A DNA stretch of 64,000 nucleotides. It comes from Hoplostethus atlanticus. Taxonomy: Eukaryota; Chordata; Actinopteri; Trachichthyiformes; Trachichthyidae. The position numbers and the translations under genes were made by a program. Under the pieces are notes generated by a model, which saw only the letters and a program-made list of their open reading frames with translations, ran no database searches and was not told the DNA's origin. The stretch spans positions 844,371 to 908,370 of the forward strand of contig JAXDDX010000169.1 in the NCBI GenBank assembly GCA_034670405.1. The letters are read 5' to 3'. Below, piece by piece: positions 10,031 to 19,785 of this stretch (position 1 is the stretch's first letter; the number at the start of each line of letters is the position of its first letter).

Positions 10031-13000
10031 TCAGTACAACTTTTTTCAAGGCAAGTGGTTCGAATGCCTGCTTGCCATTGGCCCCCTTCCAATTGATATT
10101 TCTTGTCAGAGGGTTTGTGATGAGCTTTGAAAGGATGCGCCACACAGTTTCCTTTGTAGTCATCCCTCCAGCAAGACCAAAATATGTGATCTGAAAAACA
10201 ATAATTTAATATTTTTTATTGTATATAAAAGGTTGAAATTTCTGACATCAAGACTCAAAATATGCATAACAATTAATAATTGTAATTGTATGTGCAGATT
10301 ATTTATAATTTTAAGGTGAAAGTGTATATTTCAAAACCTCTCCATATAAACTTTAGTGATAAATACAGCCCGTTAACCATACCAAGTTCTTTTTTAGCTC
10401 TGGCTGGCTGGAGATTTTGAGTTCCAAATTGTTGAACTCTTCAAATGTGGAGATGGGGAAATTAATTTCTATCATAAGGTCTTCTGGGGCAGAGCCACTC
10501 GCTTTGGATCCCTGGAGATGCTGTAGAATCACTTTGTTCTGCTGTAGAATGGTCTGGTTCTGATGTTTTATGGTCTCCATCATGATCAGTATCTCTCGAA
10601 GAATTGCTACCAAAAAAAAAAATCAAATCAAAACTAAAAACACAAACGCCTCAAATGAATTCTGATTTAAATCTGGAATTCAAATGTAATGGGTAGCCCG
10701 ACCACTAAAAAAAAAGAAAAAAAAAGGGACGAGGGGTGCATTTTCTTTTTCTGGTTGATTTAACTGAGCTCAATACACAGTTCACAGACAGTTGAGAACA
10801 GGTATAAATGAATTAATAATGGAATTTGCGGGGGGTTTTATGGCTGTAAAGGTTTTGTTTACATTGGGTTTGTACAACATTGGAGTAAAATGCACCTATG
10901 TTCTAGTTCAATACACGTTTCATATAGTTCTATGTTAAATATATTACCAAATAGCATATTTTTCACCTACAAGTCCAATTCTTCCATGTATATTACATGT
11001 ATATTGACAAAAGTTAATTGAAAGACTTCCAAGGCACTCTCTTTTCTCATAAAAAACTTTATTATATTGACTAATGCAAATGTAAAAATACATTATAAAA
11101 TATTAAAATAATGCACCACCAACGTGTTGCGGCTTGGCTGCCTTCTTCAGGGTGCAGAGCAGTGTACAAGCACAGGTGTATATAATCATTCTTGTTCTAA
11201 CCTGAATGGCTTGTCAGGTTAGAGCAAGTAGGGGTGGGCGATAATCGTGTTTATAATCGTAATAGTCATTTTAATTATGTAATCGTGGCAAATTTTCAAA
11301 ATCGTTGGGGGCGGGGGGGGGGGGTGAAATACTACATCATGTTCAGTCACCCAACTAACACCGGGTTCAGACCGGTTTTGACCGAGCTCCGCGGCCAGCT
11401 CGCGCTCTGCAGCGATAGTTTCGGCGCCTGGTCTATTATTTTCCGCGAGCGAACCTGTCAAGCCGGGCAGGAAGTCAGACACAGGAACGACATAGAGCAT
11501 CCCGTCAAACCCTGTATAAAATAAATAATCGTTCATTAATCGTAATCGAGGTAAAAGTTTGAAATAATCGTGATATTGATTTTAAGTCATATCGCCCCAC
11601 CCCTAAGAGCAAGTACATATTTAAGGCTTAAGTCTTGTGAGAGGAGAGCATGCCTTGGAAGTCTTTCAATTAACTTTTGTCTATAGGTATTGCCCTGTTT
11701 TTCAAAGAGCACCTATTGCCACCATGACCCGGACCTGGATAAGCAGTTAGAAAATGGATGGATGGACCTTTCCCCAATACAAAGTGTTCAAGCCAAAGCA
11801 GCATTCCTTCTTCATTCTGTTGTTGTTGGATGTATATAAATATTTTCTACATTAATATGGTCAAATGTTTTTAATGCTTTTAACAAAGTATTTATAGCAA
11901 TATTAAGGGGGTGCCAAACTGGTTCCAGCTTATCGCATATAAAATGTTTAACTTCAAAAGCCATGTGTCAAATTAAAATGCATATTCAGTAAAAACATTT
12001 TGAGCTTTATCTCAAAGATATAAGAACTCACGATCACTTGTGGGCTGCAGGGTAGAGATTCCAGATGCCAGAGGGCCAAGTGCCTCCAGATCTAGAGTTG
12101 AGAAGTTATTCTCAGGCCTCAAGAATTGTGGAGGTGCAACCACTGTAGGGGCAGAGGGTAGCGCCACATATCCCTTTGGCCTAGATTTGTTGGCTTTACA
12201 AGGCCTCTTTGCCACATCTTCACTCTCTTCATCCTCTCTCGCTGAAGAGGTGCTTGTTAGTCCCTCTGATATTCAAAGATACAATTTGTCACAATCCAAA
12301 ATGGGTACAATCAGCTGGCACTTAATGTAATAGATTGTCTTATTATACAGCAACACCTGACTAATGCAGAAAGTAGTATTTAATACGCCCCTCTGCCAAC
12401 ATGTAACCCTCCAACAAAACCTGTCAACACCACAGGTAATCAGGTATGTAAGTTTAATAGCAACCAAGTTCTTACTCAGAGAAGGACATTTATTGACTCA
12501 TCATATATCTAGCATTGTCTTTAATTCAAAGAAAACTGGGAAAATACTGTGAGCAAATGTCGGATTCTGGTTAGTCATACCTTTTTTCCCCCTCTTCAGG
12601 TATGCAGGGCGATCGTCATCCTCCTCCGTCACAGATAAATCGGCACTTTGTAGCACTTTTGGAATTTTCGATTTTAATTCAGCATAGGTGTCTGCAAGAC
12701 AACAGTTAAACATATTTACTACCCACAAGGTAGATTAGATCATTAAATTGTACTGTCAAAATTGGTTGAAAGAAAAATAGTTGTAAAGTAATATTTCCTA
12801 ACACATCCAGCAGGCCCCCAGGGATTCCACGATCACATAATTTTTTGTGGAAAACTGGATGACATACTGAAAACTTGATGGTCCGCAGAATAATAGAAAA
12901 AACACAGAATCCTACAGAAAACAGACCGTAATTATCTGCTATTGTGTGTCATCACTGCTAGACAGGGGGCAATTTACTTATTTACTTCTAGTTGGCATCC

Positions 13001-13633
13001 CTAGGTTTTTTTCTGCTACACAGGTTTAGTGCACATTTGCCATGGAGTGATTTGTTGGACCTGTGCAGTCCAAGTCAAAGGTTGGAAATATCTCTTCTGA
13101 CCAAAGACTAACTTTGGTGTTTGTTGTCTTTGTCACAAAATGGCATTTTTGGCAGGCAGTGTTATATGGAATTTATATCACAGTTGAGGTGCGTTATCTG
13201 CCTGAAGTGTTATCTGGTTCATGGTCAGGCGCTCACGCACCGTTGCATGCGCGTGTTGTCAAAATTATGCAATTGCAGACAAGGAGAATGAACAAATGGG
13301 CTTGTGGATGGCACAGCTCTGGACCTTGCACACAGAAACCATAAAAAAAGATGCACAGAATAGTTTTTAACAGTGTAATTTGAATCCCCATGTTTGATTA
13401 CTCAAAAATCATATAGATTTCTATACATTAAGAGACATAACCTTACCTCGTGTGCACTTAATTGAGACATCAAATTGTCCCCAAGTTGGATCAGGTGACT
13501 CCTGCCTAATGACTGCCCTGTCACATCTAGCCCTGTTCTCATAGGGGCACCAGTAACTCATGCCATCGTGCACCCAGGATGCAGGGACAATTTCAGTTTC
13601 ACTTGTGTGTATAAAATCAACAATGTGAAACAT
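10031..13633 (-). CDS. DUF4806-type gene, last exon not found
   Basis: Five coding exons keep frame: 13633-13447, 12691-12581, 12265-12032, 10606-10383 and 10190-10031, giving about 305 codons. Exon 1 opens MFHIVDFIHTSETEIVP and has Trp-rich motifs (ASWVHDGMSYWCPY) typical of the N-terminus of this family. The middle is acidic, then Lys/Arg- and Pro-rich, and probably disordered. Exon 4 is a predicted helix (LREILIMMETIKHQNQ). Exon 5 (TNPLTRNINWKGANGKQAF) matches the DUF4806 core. A non-coding first exon probably ends at the donor GTAAGT at 14180, spliced to the acceptor just before the ATG. Exon 5 ends with a good donor, but I see no terminal exon between it and 9000; MITEs fill the space, so the gene may be 3'-truncated. 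Function unknown; relatives are often transposon-derived. Confidence 0.65.
11006..11681. mobile_element. MITE with 31 bp TIRs, host of a nested element
   Basis: The ends are perfect inverted copies of about 31 bp beginning GACAAAAGTTAATTGAAAGA. The interior contains a CACCAACGTGTTGCGGC / CTTCTTCAGGGTGC segment found in several fish short elements. A second element (11229-11605) interrupts it with its own target duplication. No target duplication of the outer element is evident. Confidence 0.75.
11229..11605. mobile_element. Nested hAT-type MITE
   Basis: The terminal inverted repeats are TAGGGGTGGGCGATA and its complement, with subterminal ATAATCG motifs repeated in both arms. The 8 bp direct repeat AGAGCAAG (11221-11228 and 11606-11613) is an exact target duplication, as expected for the hAT superfamily. 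A minus-strand ORF inside (11219-11536) has no recognisable domain. Confidence 0.85.
11714..11767 (+). repeat. L2/CR1-type LINE or SINE tail
   Basis: The sequence GACCCGGACCTGGATAAGC followed by GTTAGAAAATGGATGGATGG is the familiar 3' end of fish L2-derived elements with an (ATGG)n tail. Only the tail is present. Confidence 0.6.
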
Positions 13634-14657
13634 CCTGGTTAGAAAAAAACAGGTAAAATATATTAGATGTTAAAGAATCAGTATCTTAGTATCTAGTACA
13701 GATCTGAAATGTGAGTAATGGTCAAGCTAAATCTACAAGCTTTATACATCGTTTATCAAATACATAATACAAATAATTCTTCTCCTCCATAGTGTTAGTG
13801 TACAACAGCACTCGTGACCGCTGCCCTGAAATCACATCAGAAAATGATCTTTCTAATAACTAGCTTAAATGTGTTTCTCCATCCATTCAGAGACCTCTTT
13901 GAAGCTACATGACAACGACTTAAAATACATATTCTCTGAAAAAGTGGATGCGAAAGGACTCAAACTAACTAACTAAACTAAACTAACTAGACTTAGTTAA
14001 TCTTTAAGAGTGTAAATATCAGATTAACTGACACTTGTTAGCTAGTTGCGCTAGCGCGCTAATGTTAGTTTATCTTAGCTGTAGCGGTCGCTTTTTTTGA
14101 GTGAAACAATAGTAAATGGCAATTTTGTTAGTTTGTTAGTTAAACCACACAAACCTATGTGCTTGGTGACGTTACTTACCTTGAAATACTAATGAAAACA
14201 CAAAATCTTGTAGGCTGAAAGATTGTAGCAGCAGAATCAAACACGGCTAGTGAAAAGTGAAACTCGAGCCCTCTACATATTCCCGCTAACGGTCTCGTGC
14301 CTTCTTAGAAAAAAATTAATTGGGTGTGACTATTAACATGTAAAAGTATGTGTACCTATGTTTAGTTTTAATTTGTCATCTGTAAATATTTTTCTACATG
14401 CTTTAAATGATTTTTATTGTGAAGACATACAGGACGATACGGAGCGCGCTAGGTGTCATGGGAAAAAAATGGTAATTTATTTCCTCTAATTAGAATTTTA
14501 ATAAAATTCACTGACAACACTAGAAAAATCCCGCTCTACCAGATTTTATTATGAACATATGAAAAGAAAAGTTGCCGCATGTTTAAACAAGATTTTCTTT
14601 AAAAAAAAAATAAATAATAAAATAGAAAATAAGATGAGAATCTATGAGAACCCTTAC

Positions 14658-15345
14658 TCAGGTGACGAATTGGCATGGCAACAAATTTTTCTGTAAATGG
14701 CATGAGAACATACTTAACAATGTTTTCATCAACCTTGGCACACTTGAAGTCCTTTGACAGGCCTGAGAGAAAGAAAACTCCTAACTCACTTGAATCAAAT
14801 GGATAACTGAAAAGGTTTGATACAACAGTAAACTCATTATACACAAAATATGGTGTGCCCTCAAACAAGATAACATTTTTCACCAAGCCTATGCTATCTT
14901 TCCTTTTGATGCAGTTGTCACCTTTTGAAACCTTGATACTGAATTTGGGGAGATGTATTTCCTTAAATTCACTAACTGGGCCTTTAATAAATACTGGAAG
15001 AGGACCTTCAGTGTGGGCTTTTTTCAGCTGGGGATAACATGGGTCTTTGCTGGGTATCATGTTATTGTTGAATTCGTCTTACAATTTGTGCAACGGGGAA
15101 GTGTGGCCTACGGATCAATTTCTTGAGCTGTCCAAGATAGTTTTCAAAAGGAAATCCTGAGATGGAATCCAGTTCCCCATGCAGCTTGACATCATCACTG
15201 AGATGTATTAGGCCATGTACATTGTAAACCAAATGATCTCTGCCATAAAGCTGACCAAAATGTTCAACAAAAGACACCAACAGAGATTTTGCAAAATCGC
15301 ACATTTGGACACTAGGTGAAGGAATTGTGAGAATTGACATGGCAA
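14658..15345 (-). pseudogene. Tnp2/CACTA-like transposase C-terminal remnant
   Basis: A minus-strand exon opens after a CAG acceptor at 15346 and reads SVQMCDFAKSLLVSFVEHFG, then YNVHGLIHLSDDVKLHG and FPFENYLGQLKKLIRR. This resembles the His/Asp-rich C-terminal region of Tnp2-type (EnSpm/CACTA-like) transposases of animals. A one-base frame change near 15070-15080 leads to the second frame (MIPSKDPCYPQLKKAHTEGP onward), which ends at a GTAAGG donor at 14657. The catalytic N-terminal part is missing from this window. The remnant lies 1 kb upstream of the DUF4806 gene on the same strand. The call is by motif memory; the orientation and splice signals are seen directly. Confidence 0.55.
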
Positions 15346-16238
15346 CTGAAAAAAAGCATGAAATTCTGATAAACTGGTTCACTCAAAATGTCATATAGCA
15401 CAACTGGTCCAGTATAAAGTAAGAACTGCCATTATCTTACTTTTAAGATTATCTTACTTTTAAGATAATGGCAGTGTGGCAAGGTGCCACATAACCGGGG
15501 TCCGTGACAGACAGAGACATAGGCAGGGGAGAGTTAATTGGCCAGCAGGGCCGTTTTATTGTCCGCACAATCCACACACAATACCAACAGCCCGGGTCTT
15601 GACGGCAGCGCGCCATCGGCGCCGTCTCCCTCCGCCGGCGCCCTCCTTCAGTCCCGGTGGGCCAGCCGCGGAGCCCCAAGGCTGCCCCAGCCTGCCAGGC
15701 TTCCAGGGGCATCCTGCCCCAACCCCGACTGGTCAGCCCTTGCAGGTGGCTCCCGACTGCATCCTCCGCGGACCTCCGCTGGACGCCGTGGCAGGAGACA
15801 GCCCGCTCCCGCTCCGTCTCTCCCGCTGGTGCTGGCCCCATCTCTCCACTCCCCACACAGACAGCCGACTGGATTCCCCCTCCACGCCGGCTCCTCGGTC
15901 ACATGCCAGTCTCTCACCCTGGCGCGCACACCCACTCACACATTCACCCACACGTTAAAAAGGCCCCAGCTGCAATCAGTCCCAACTGGCTGCAGCTGGT
16001 ACCGGATCCAGGAAAGAAGCAGTCCACTAACTCACCTCTCTCCTGGATCCAATTAAGCCTCCCCCCACCCTCCCTCCAGTCCGCCACAGGCAGTTCTTAC
16101 TTTATACTGATATACAGTTTATCAGAATTTCATGCTTTTTTCAGTTGCCATGTCAATTCTCACAATTCCTTCACCTAGTGTCCAAATGTGCGATTTTGCA
16201 AAATCTCTGTTGGTGTCTTTTGTTGAACATTTTGGTCA
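15252..16238. repeat. Large inverted duplication around a GC-rich insert
   Basis: The left arm (15252-15430), including the start of the transposase-like exon, recurs in reverse complement at 16089-16238. The arms match closely except for a short replaced stretch near 16106-16116. Between them lies a distinct, strongly GC-rich segment of about 610 bp (15476-16086). Next to the left arm is a short hairpin (ATTATCTTACTTTTAAGATT repeated as its complement, 15431-15472). Confidence 0.85.
15476..16086. mobile_element. GC-rich dispersed-repeat-like insert, possible solo LTR
   Basis: Base composition differs sharply from the AT-rich flanks. It starts with the palindrome TGTGGCAAGGTGCCACA and contains TTTTATTGTCCGCACA, which could be a reverse-strand polyadenylation region. 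Several overlapping open frames (15476-16178 on plus, 15449-15935 on minus) are by-products of the GC content and encode low-complexity Pro/Arg/Ser sequence. I cannot name the element. Confidence 0.4.
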
Positions 16239-16394
16239 TTTTAACCATTATTATTTTGTTGTTTTTGTAATTTTTCCTTTAGCCATGTTCTGTTGGTGAT
16301 GCTGTGACTCATTGTATCAAATATTCAATAAAGTAAATTGACTTCAAGCGGTTGTATGTGTCCATATCTTCAATTATAATTATTATATTATACA

Positions 16395-16496
16395 GCTCTG
16401 GAAAAAATGAAGAGACCACTCCAAATTATCAGCTTCTCTGGTTTTACTATTTATCGGTATGTGTTTGAGTAAAATGAACATTTTTGTTTTAAATGG
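16395..16496. repeat. Truncated fish interspersed repeat
   Basis: The sequence from CTCTGGAAAAAATGAAGAG through TATCAGCTTCTCTGGTTTTA to the AAAATGAACATTTTTG stretch is a motif I know as a very frequent fish interspersed repeat end. The rest is absent. The following 16500-16870 contains further transposon-like scraps (CGCTACATTTATCGC and GCTAAATTGGCAACACTGA) but no gene. Confidence 0.45.
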
Positions 16497-17296
16497 CCAC
16501 ATTTTTTCAGGGGGAGCACCCTCGACCCCACCATTAGAATACTGCCCCCCCCTACCTTTCAGAACATAGTTAAGCCCTTGGTTGTTGTGAATGCTGGCAT
16601 GCACATGCACAGCTCATTCTTGTTTCTGTCTGGCTGCCGCTTGGCCGACCGTGCCTACACTGTCCCGCACACACTCACGGAATGCACTGCAGCTGTCTCA
16701 GCCCAGCCCCATGGAGCCACAGCGGTGGGGGAGTGACAGATTCGAGGAACATGTTCCTGACAGTATGTCCGCACAAAAACACGCTACATTTATCGCTTTT
16801 TTTTAAGTCACTAAAAGGGTCTTAAAAGTCGCTACATCTAGCGATAAATCCGCTAAATTGGCAACACTGAACAGGACGTGAAAGTCCGCAGAACGCATCA
16901 CTCTAAACTCATAGTCTAACCATTTGGTGACATAAATTTACCTGTAAAATATAAATAATATTTACCTGAATACACGCCAGTGATACAGGCACTGGAGGTG
17001 GATCATTTGATACAATTTGGCACGCACAACCAGATGTATTTCATAGTGTTGCTAGGCAAAAAATATAGTCACCTGCCGAATATTGACCAGATCTGGTCCA
17101 AATTCAGACATCATAATCTGGGCCATATCCGGCAAGCTACAGTCGGGCCAGACTCTTTCCGTGACATTCAATCAGTATTCACCCAAGCCCTCCACTGCCG
17201 GAGTCAGGTGCGGCTCTGGCTCAGCTGACAGCAGCCGATTCTGACACTCAGCCAATTGTGCCGTCAGTGAAGTGGGCGTTGGCCCGAGTCTCATTG

Positions 17297-17380
17297 CTAT
17301 CTGGGATACTTTGCCGCCCTCTCACGAGCCTTGGCCCTCTTCTGCTCTTCATAAAACTTCTTCTTCTCAGCGGGTGTCAT
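17297..17380 (-). pseudogene. Short basic ORF, transposon ORF start-like
   Basis: This is a 27-codon minus-strand ORF preceded by a CAG acceptor. It reads MTPAEKKKFYEEQKRAKARE and stops shortly after. The Lys/Arg/Glu-rich opening resembles the N-terminus of several fish DNA-transposon proteins. Its function cannot be judged. Confidence 0.25.
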
Positions 17381-17598
17381 TTTTACCTGAAAATAGCATT
17401 CAAATCACCATTAACATTCAATATTTATGTATTTCTCACTGAAGATTGTATCTTAGATAGCAATCACATCAGTTAGACAGGTTGATTAATCCTCAAACAT
17501 AACTGTGTATGGCTGCCTTTTACTCAGATCATCGCGTTAAATTCTTGGTCACACCAAAAATCTTGTGTAATTTAAAAAAATACTGTGGTATCATAGCT

Positions 17599-18713
17599 CT
17601 GGGTACCCCCAGGATTCTCCAAGTTAAATTTAAGACCTTTTTAATACCACTTAGAATGAAATTTAATGCCAACTTCACGGCCATACGGGCAAAAGTATGA
17701 AGGATATAATGGAAAATCAGTATGGATTTTAAGCCCTAGAAAATAATTATTTACCAAGTATTGAATTTAATAAAACACATGATCACATGGTCAGCGACAA
17801 AAACGCTCGGCGCTGGCATTCATTTCCTATTTGGCAAGCGTCGCCGCCGAACCTAGCGTCGCCGCCGCCCTCGGCACAGACACTGGGAGACCCCCTGGCG
17901 CTGCGCTCAAAGTTCAACTATATTCAACTTTGACCTTCGCGACGCGCAACCAATCACTGGAATCTAATAGCTCTTAGTTTGCTATTCATTAGTGATCGGG
18001 TTAGAGATAGAGAGCAGTGGGAAAGAGAGGCGTTTGATATCATAGCCGCGAAAAAAAAAAAAAAAATTATAGAAGAGAAACTTGTTTTATGTGTGTCGGA
18101 GCATCCCGAATTATACAACATGACGCTTAAATCATACCATGATCTGACTAAAAAGTCTGTATCATGGAATGATGTCGGTTTACAGACGGGACTACCAGGT
18201 TGGTTGACAGCTTAGTACAGGACGTATATGCAGCCAGTCTATATTCACTTCTATGGCTGTGCTAGTATGATCATTGGCGATGTGGTTAGCTACGGTCACC
18301 GGCTGATGCGGGTGACGCTGATCATGTGAAGGAGTCTCGTCCCAACTTGGCGTTGATGCCGACGCTTTGCGCGGATCATGTGAAAGCCCCTTAAAATGAC
18401 ACTTGCCCATTCTGAGGCAACGATGTTAGCAGCACACTCCACGGTCAAGAGCGTCAATACACTGACGTAAACATTACCTGTACTGTCGTAATGTCCAAGA
18501 CACACCAAACAGAGTAAATTGTAACGTTACACACAAAACATTTTATACATTTGACAGTTATTTATGACGTTACGGTATTTATTTGATCCTACGAAAGGAC
18601 AAGAAAAAAAATTGAAGACCTTTGTAAACGAAATTCAATACTTTTAAGGCCTTATTTTGAGAATATTAAATTCAATGCTTTTTTAATACTTTTAAGACCC
18701 CGCGGGTACCCTG
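17599..18713. mobile_element. hAT-like non-autonomous element
   Basis: The ends are inverted: CTGGGTACC on the left, GGTACCCTG on the right, with subterminal AATTTAAGACC / TTTTAAGACC motifs. This is a pattern common in fish hAT-type MITEs. The flanks share TAGCT but not a full 8 bp duplication. The host sequence either side (17505-17585 and 18805-18905) is itself a diverged repeat. Inside is a CG-rich stretch near 17800-17900 and a MADF-like ORF. Confidence 0.6.
17989..18215 (+). pseudogene. MADF-like domain fragment
   Basis: The plus-strand frame carries EEKLVLCVSEHPELYNMTLK then SYHDLTKKSVSWNDVGLQTG, which matches the first half of the MADF (Adf-1/Myb-SANT-like) DNA-binding fold. It is preceded by a Lys run from an A-tract and ends at a stop without the last helix. 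It lies inside the hAT-like element and is probably a captured or decayed transposon ORF. Confidence 0.5.
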
Positions 18714-19636
18714 TAGCTAAAATCTCACTGTATAAATCATATAATATAAAGTGTTTTCAGTTTTGTCCAAAACATAATATTAGACAGCTAAAATCAATTT
18801 TCATTCATAGCTGTGTATGGCTGCTCAGTCGGATCAAGGCAGGAAGGTCAGCACATTCAACTTTTGGTCGCACCAAAAAATCTTGTGTAATTTTTAAAAT
18901 TACAATTGTATCACAACCAAATTTTCAGTATATAATCTATGCAAAAAGTACTTTCAGAAGTTCTTTCTAAAACTTACTATTAGACAGCTCAAATGATGTT
19001 CAAACTAAGAGCATCAAATTGACCTTGCCATGCCGACTGCCTATTCAACTTTGCATCACAGTGTTGGAGAGATCACTTGAACATGAAATATGGCATCAAT
19101 GTCAATCAAACTGCAGCCAGGAGTAGTTTAGAGTGAGTGCTTTCAGATTATTAAACTCCCTAAGGGATAATCTTATGTCTGGTTGCCAGGGTAATGGTTG
19201 ATACTGAAGGGGGTCTGGTTTTGTGGTATCTTGGAGAATCTGACACCATAATTATAAAGTCCTGGAAAATGCAGAATATACACACCAGGGTATCAAATTT
19301 GATATGGAAAGATCACTTACCTTCTTATCTATCAGGAAATCACAAAATATGTCTGGTCAGTGTGTTTGCATCCATGTCAGGGAGGTTCAAACAAAAAAGT
19401 CGCGAGCACTTTGTTACAGCGGAGAGTGAAAAAGTACCCTTTTTTTGACAAACAACACATAATATAAGAAATAAATATCATTCTTGATACAGTTTTAATA
19501 GCTCAGTCTGATAAAGCAACCTCTTGTGATAATAAATATATTTGATTCACGATTGTGGGACCAGTAGGTCCTGAGAAATGTGAGGCTGAAGTTGAGAAGT
19601 TGGATTGGCACCCCCTGATCTTAAACACAGTGAGAT

Positions 19637-19752
19637 AGTTTTCAATATATCACAGATGGTTTTCAATATATCACAGTTGGTTTTCAATATATCACAGTTG
19701 GTTTTCAATGTATCACAGTTGGTTCGCAATGTGTCGCTGTTGGTTCTCAATG
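19637..19752. repeat. 21 bp tandem repeat, five to six units
   Basis: The unit is close to TATCACAGTTGGTTTTCAATA. The units degrade toward the right (GTGTCGCTGTTGGTTCTCAA). The minus-strand ORF 19547-19750, with its repeated Asn/Cys/Asp/Leu/Lys pattern, is a by-product. Confidence 0.85.
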
Positions 19753-19785
19753 CTGAATGATATGAGATACTGTTCTAGTTTCATA

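Noticed and set aside
15449-16178. Overlapping ORFs up to 173 codons in the GC-rich insert
   Set aside because: Four frames on both strands are open at once because of GC content; they are Pro/Arg/Ser-rich and match no domain.
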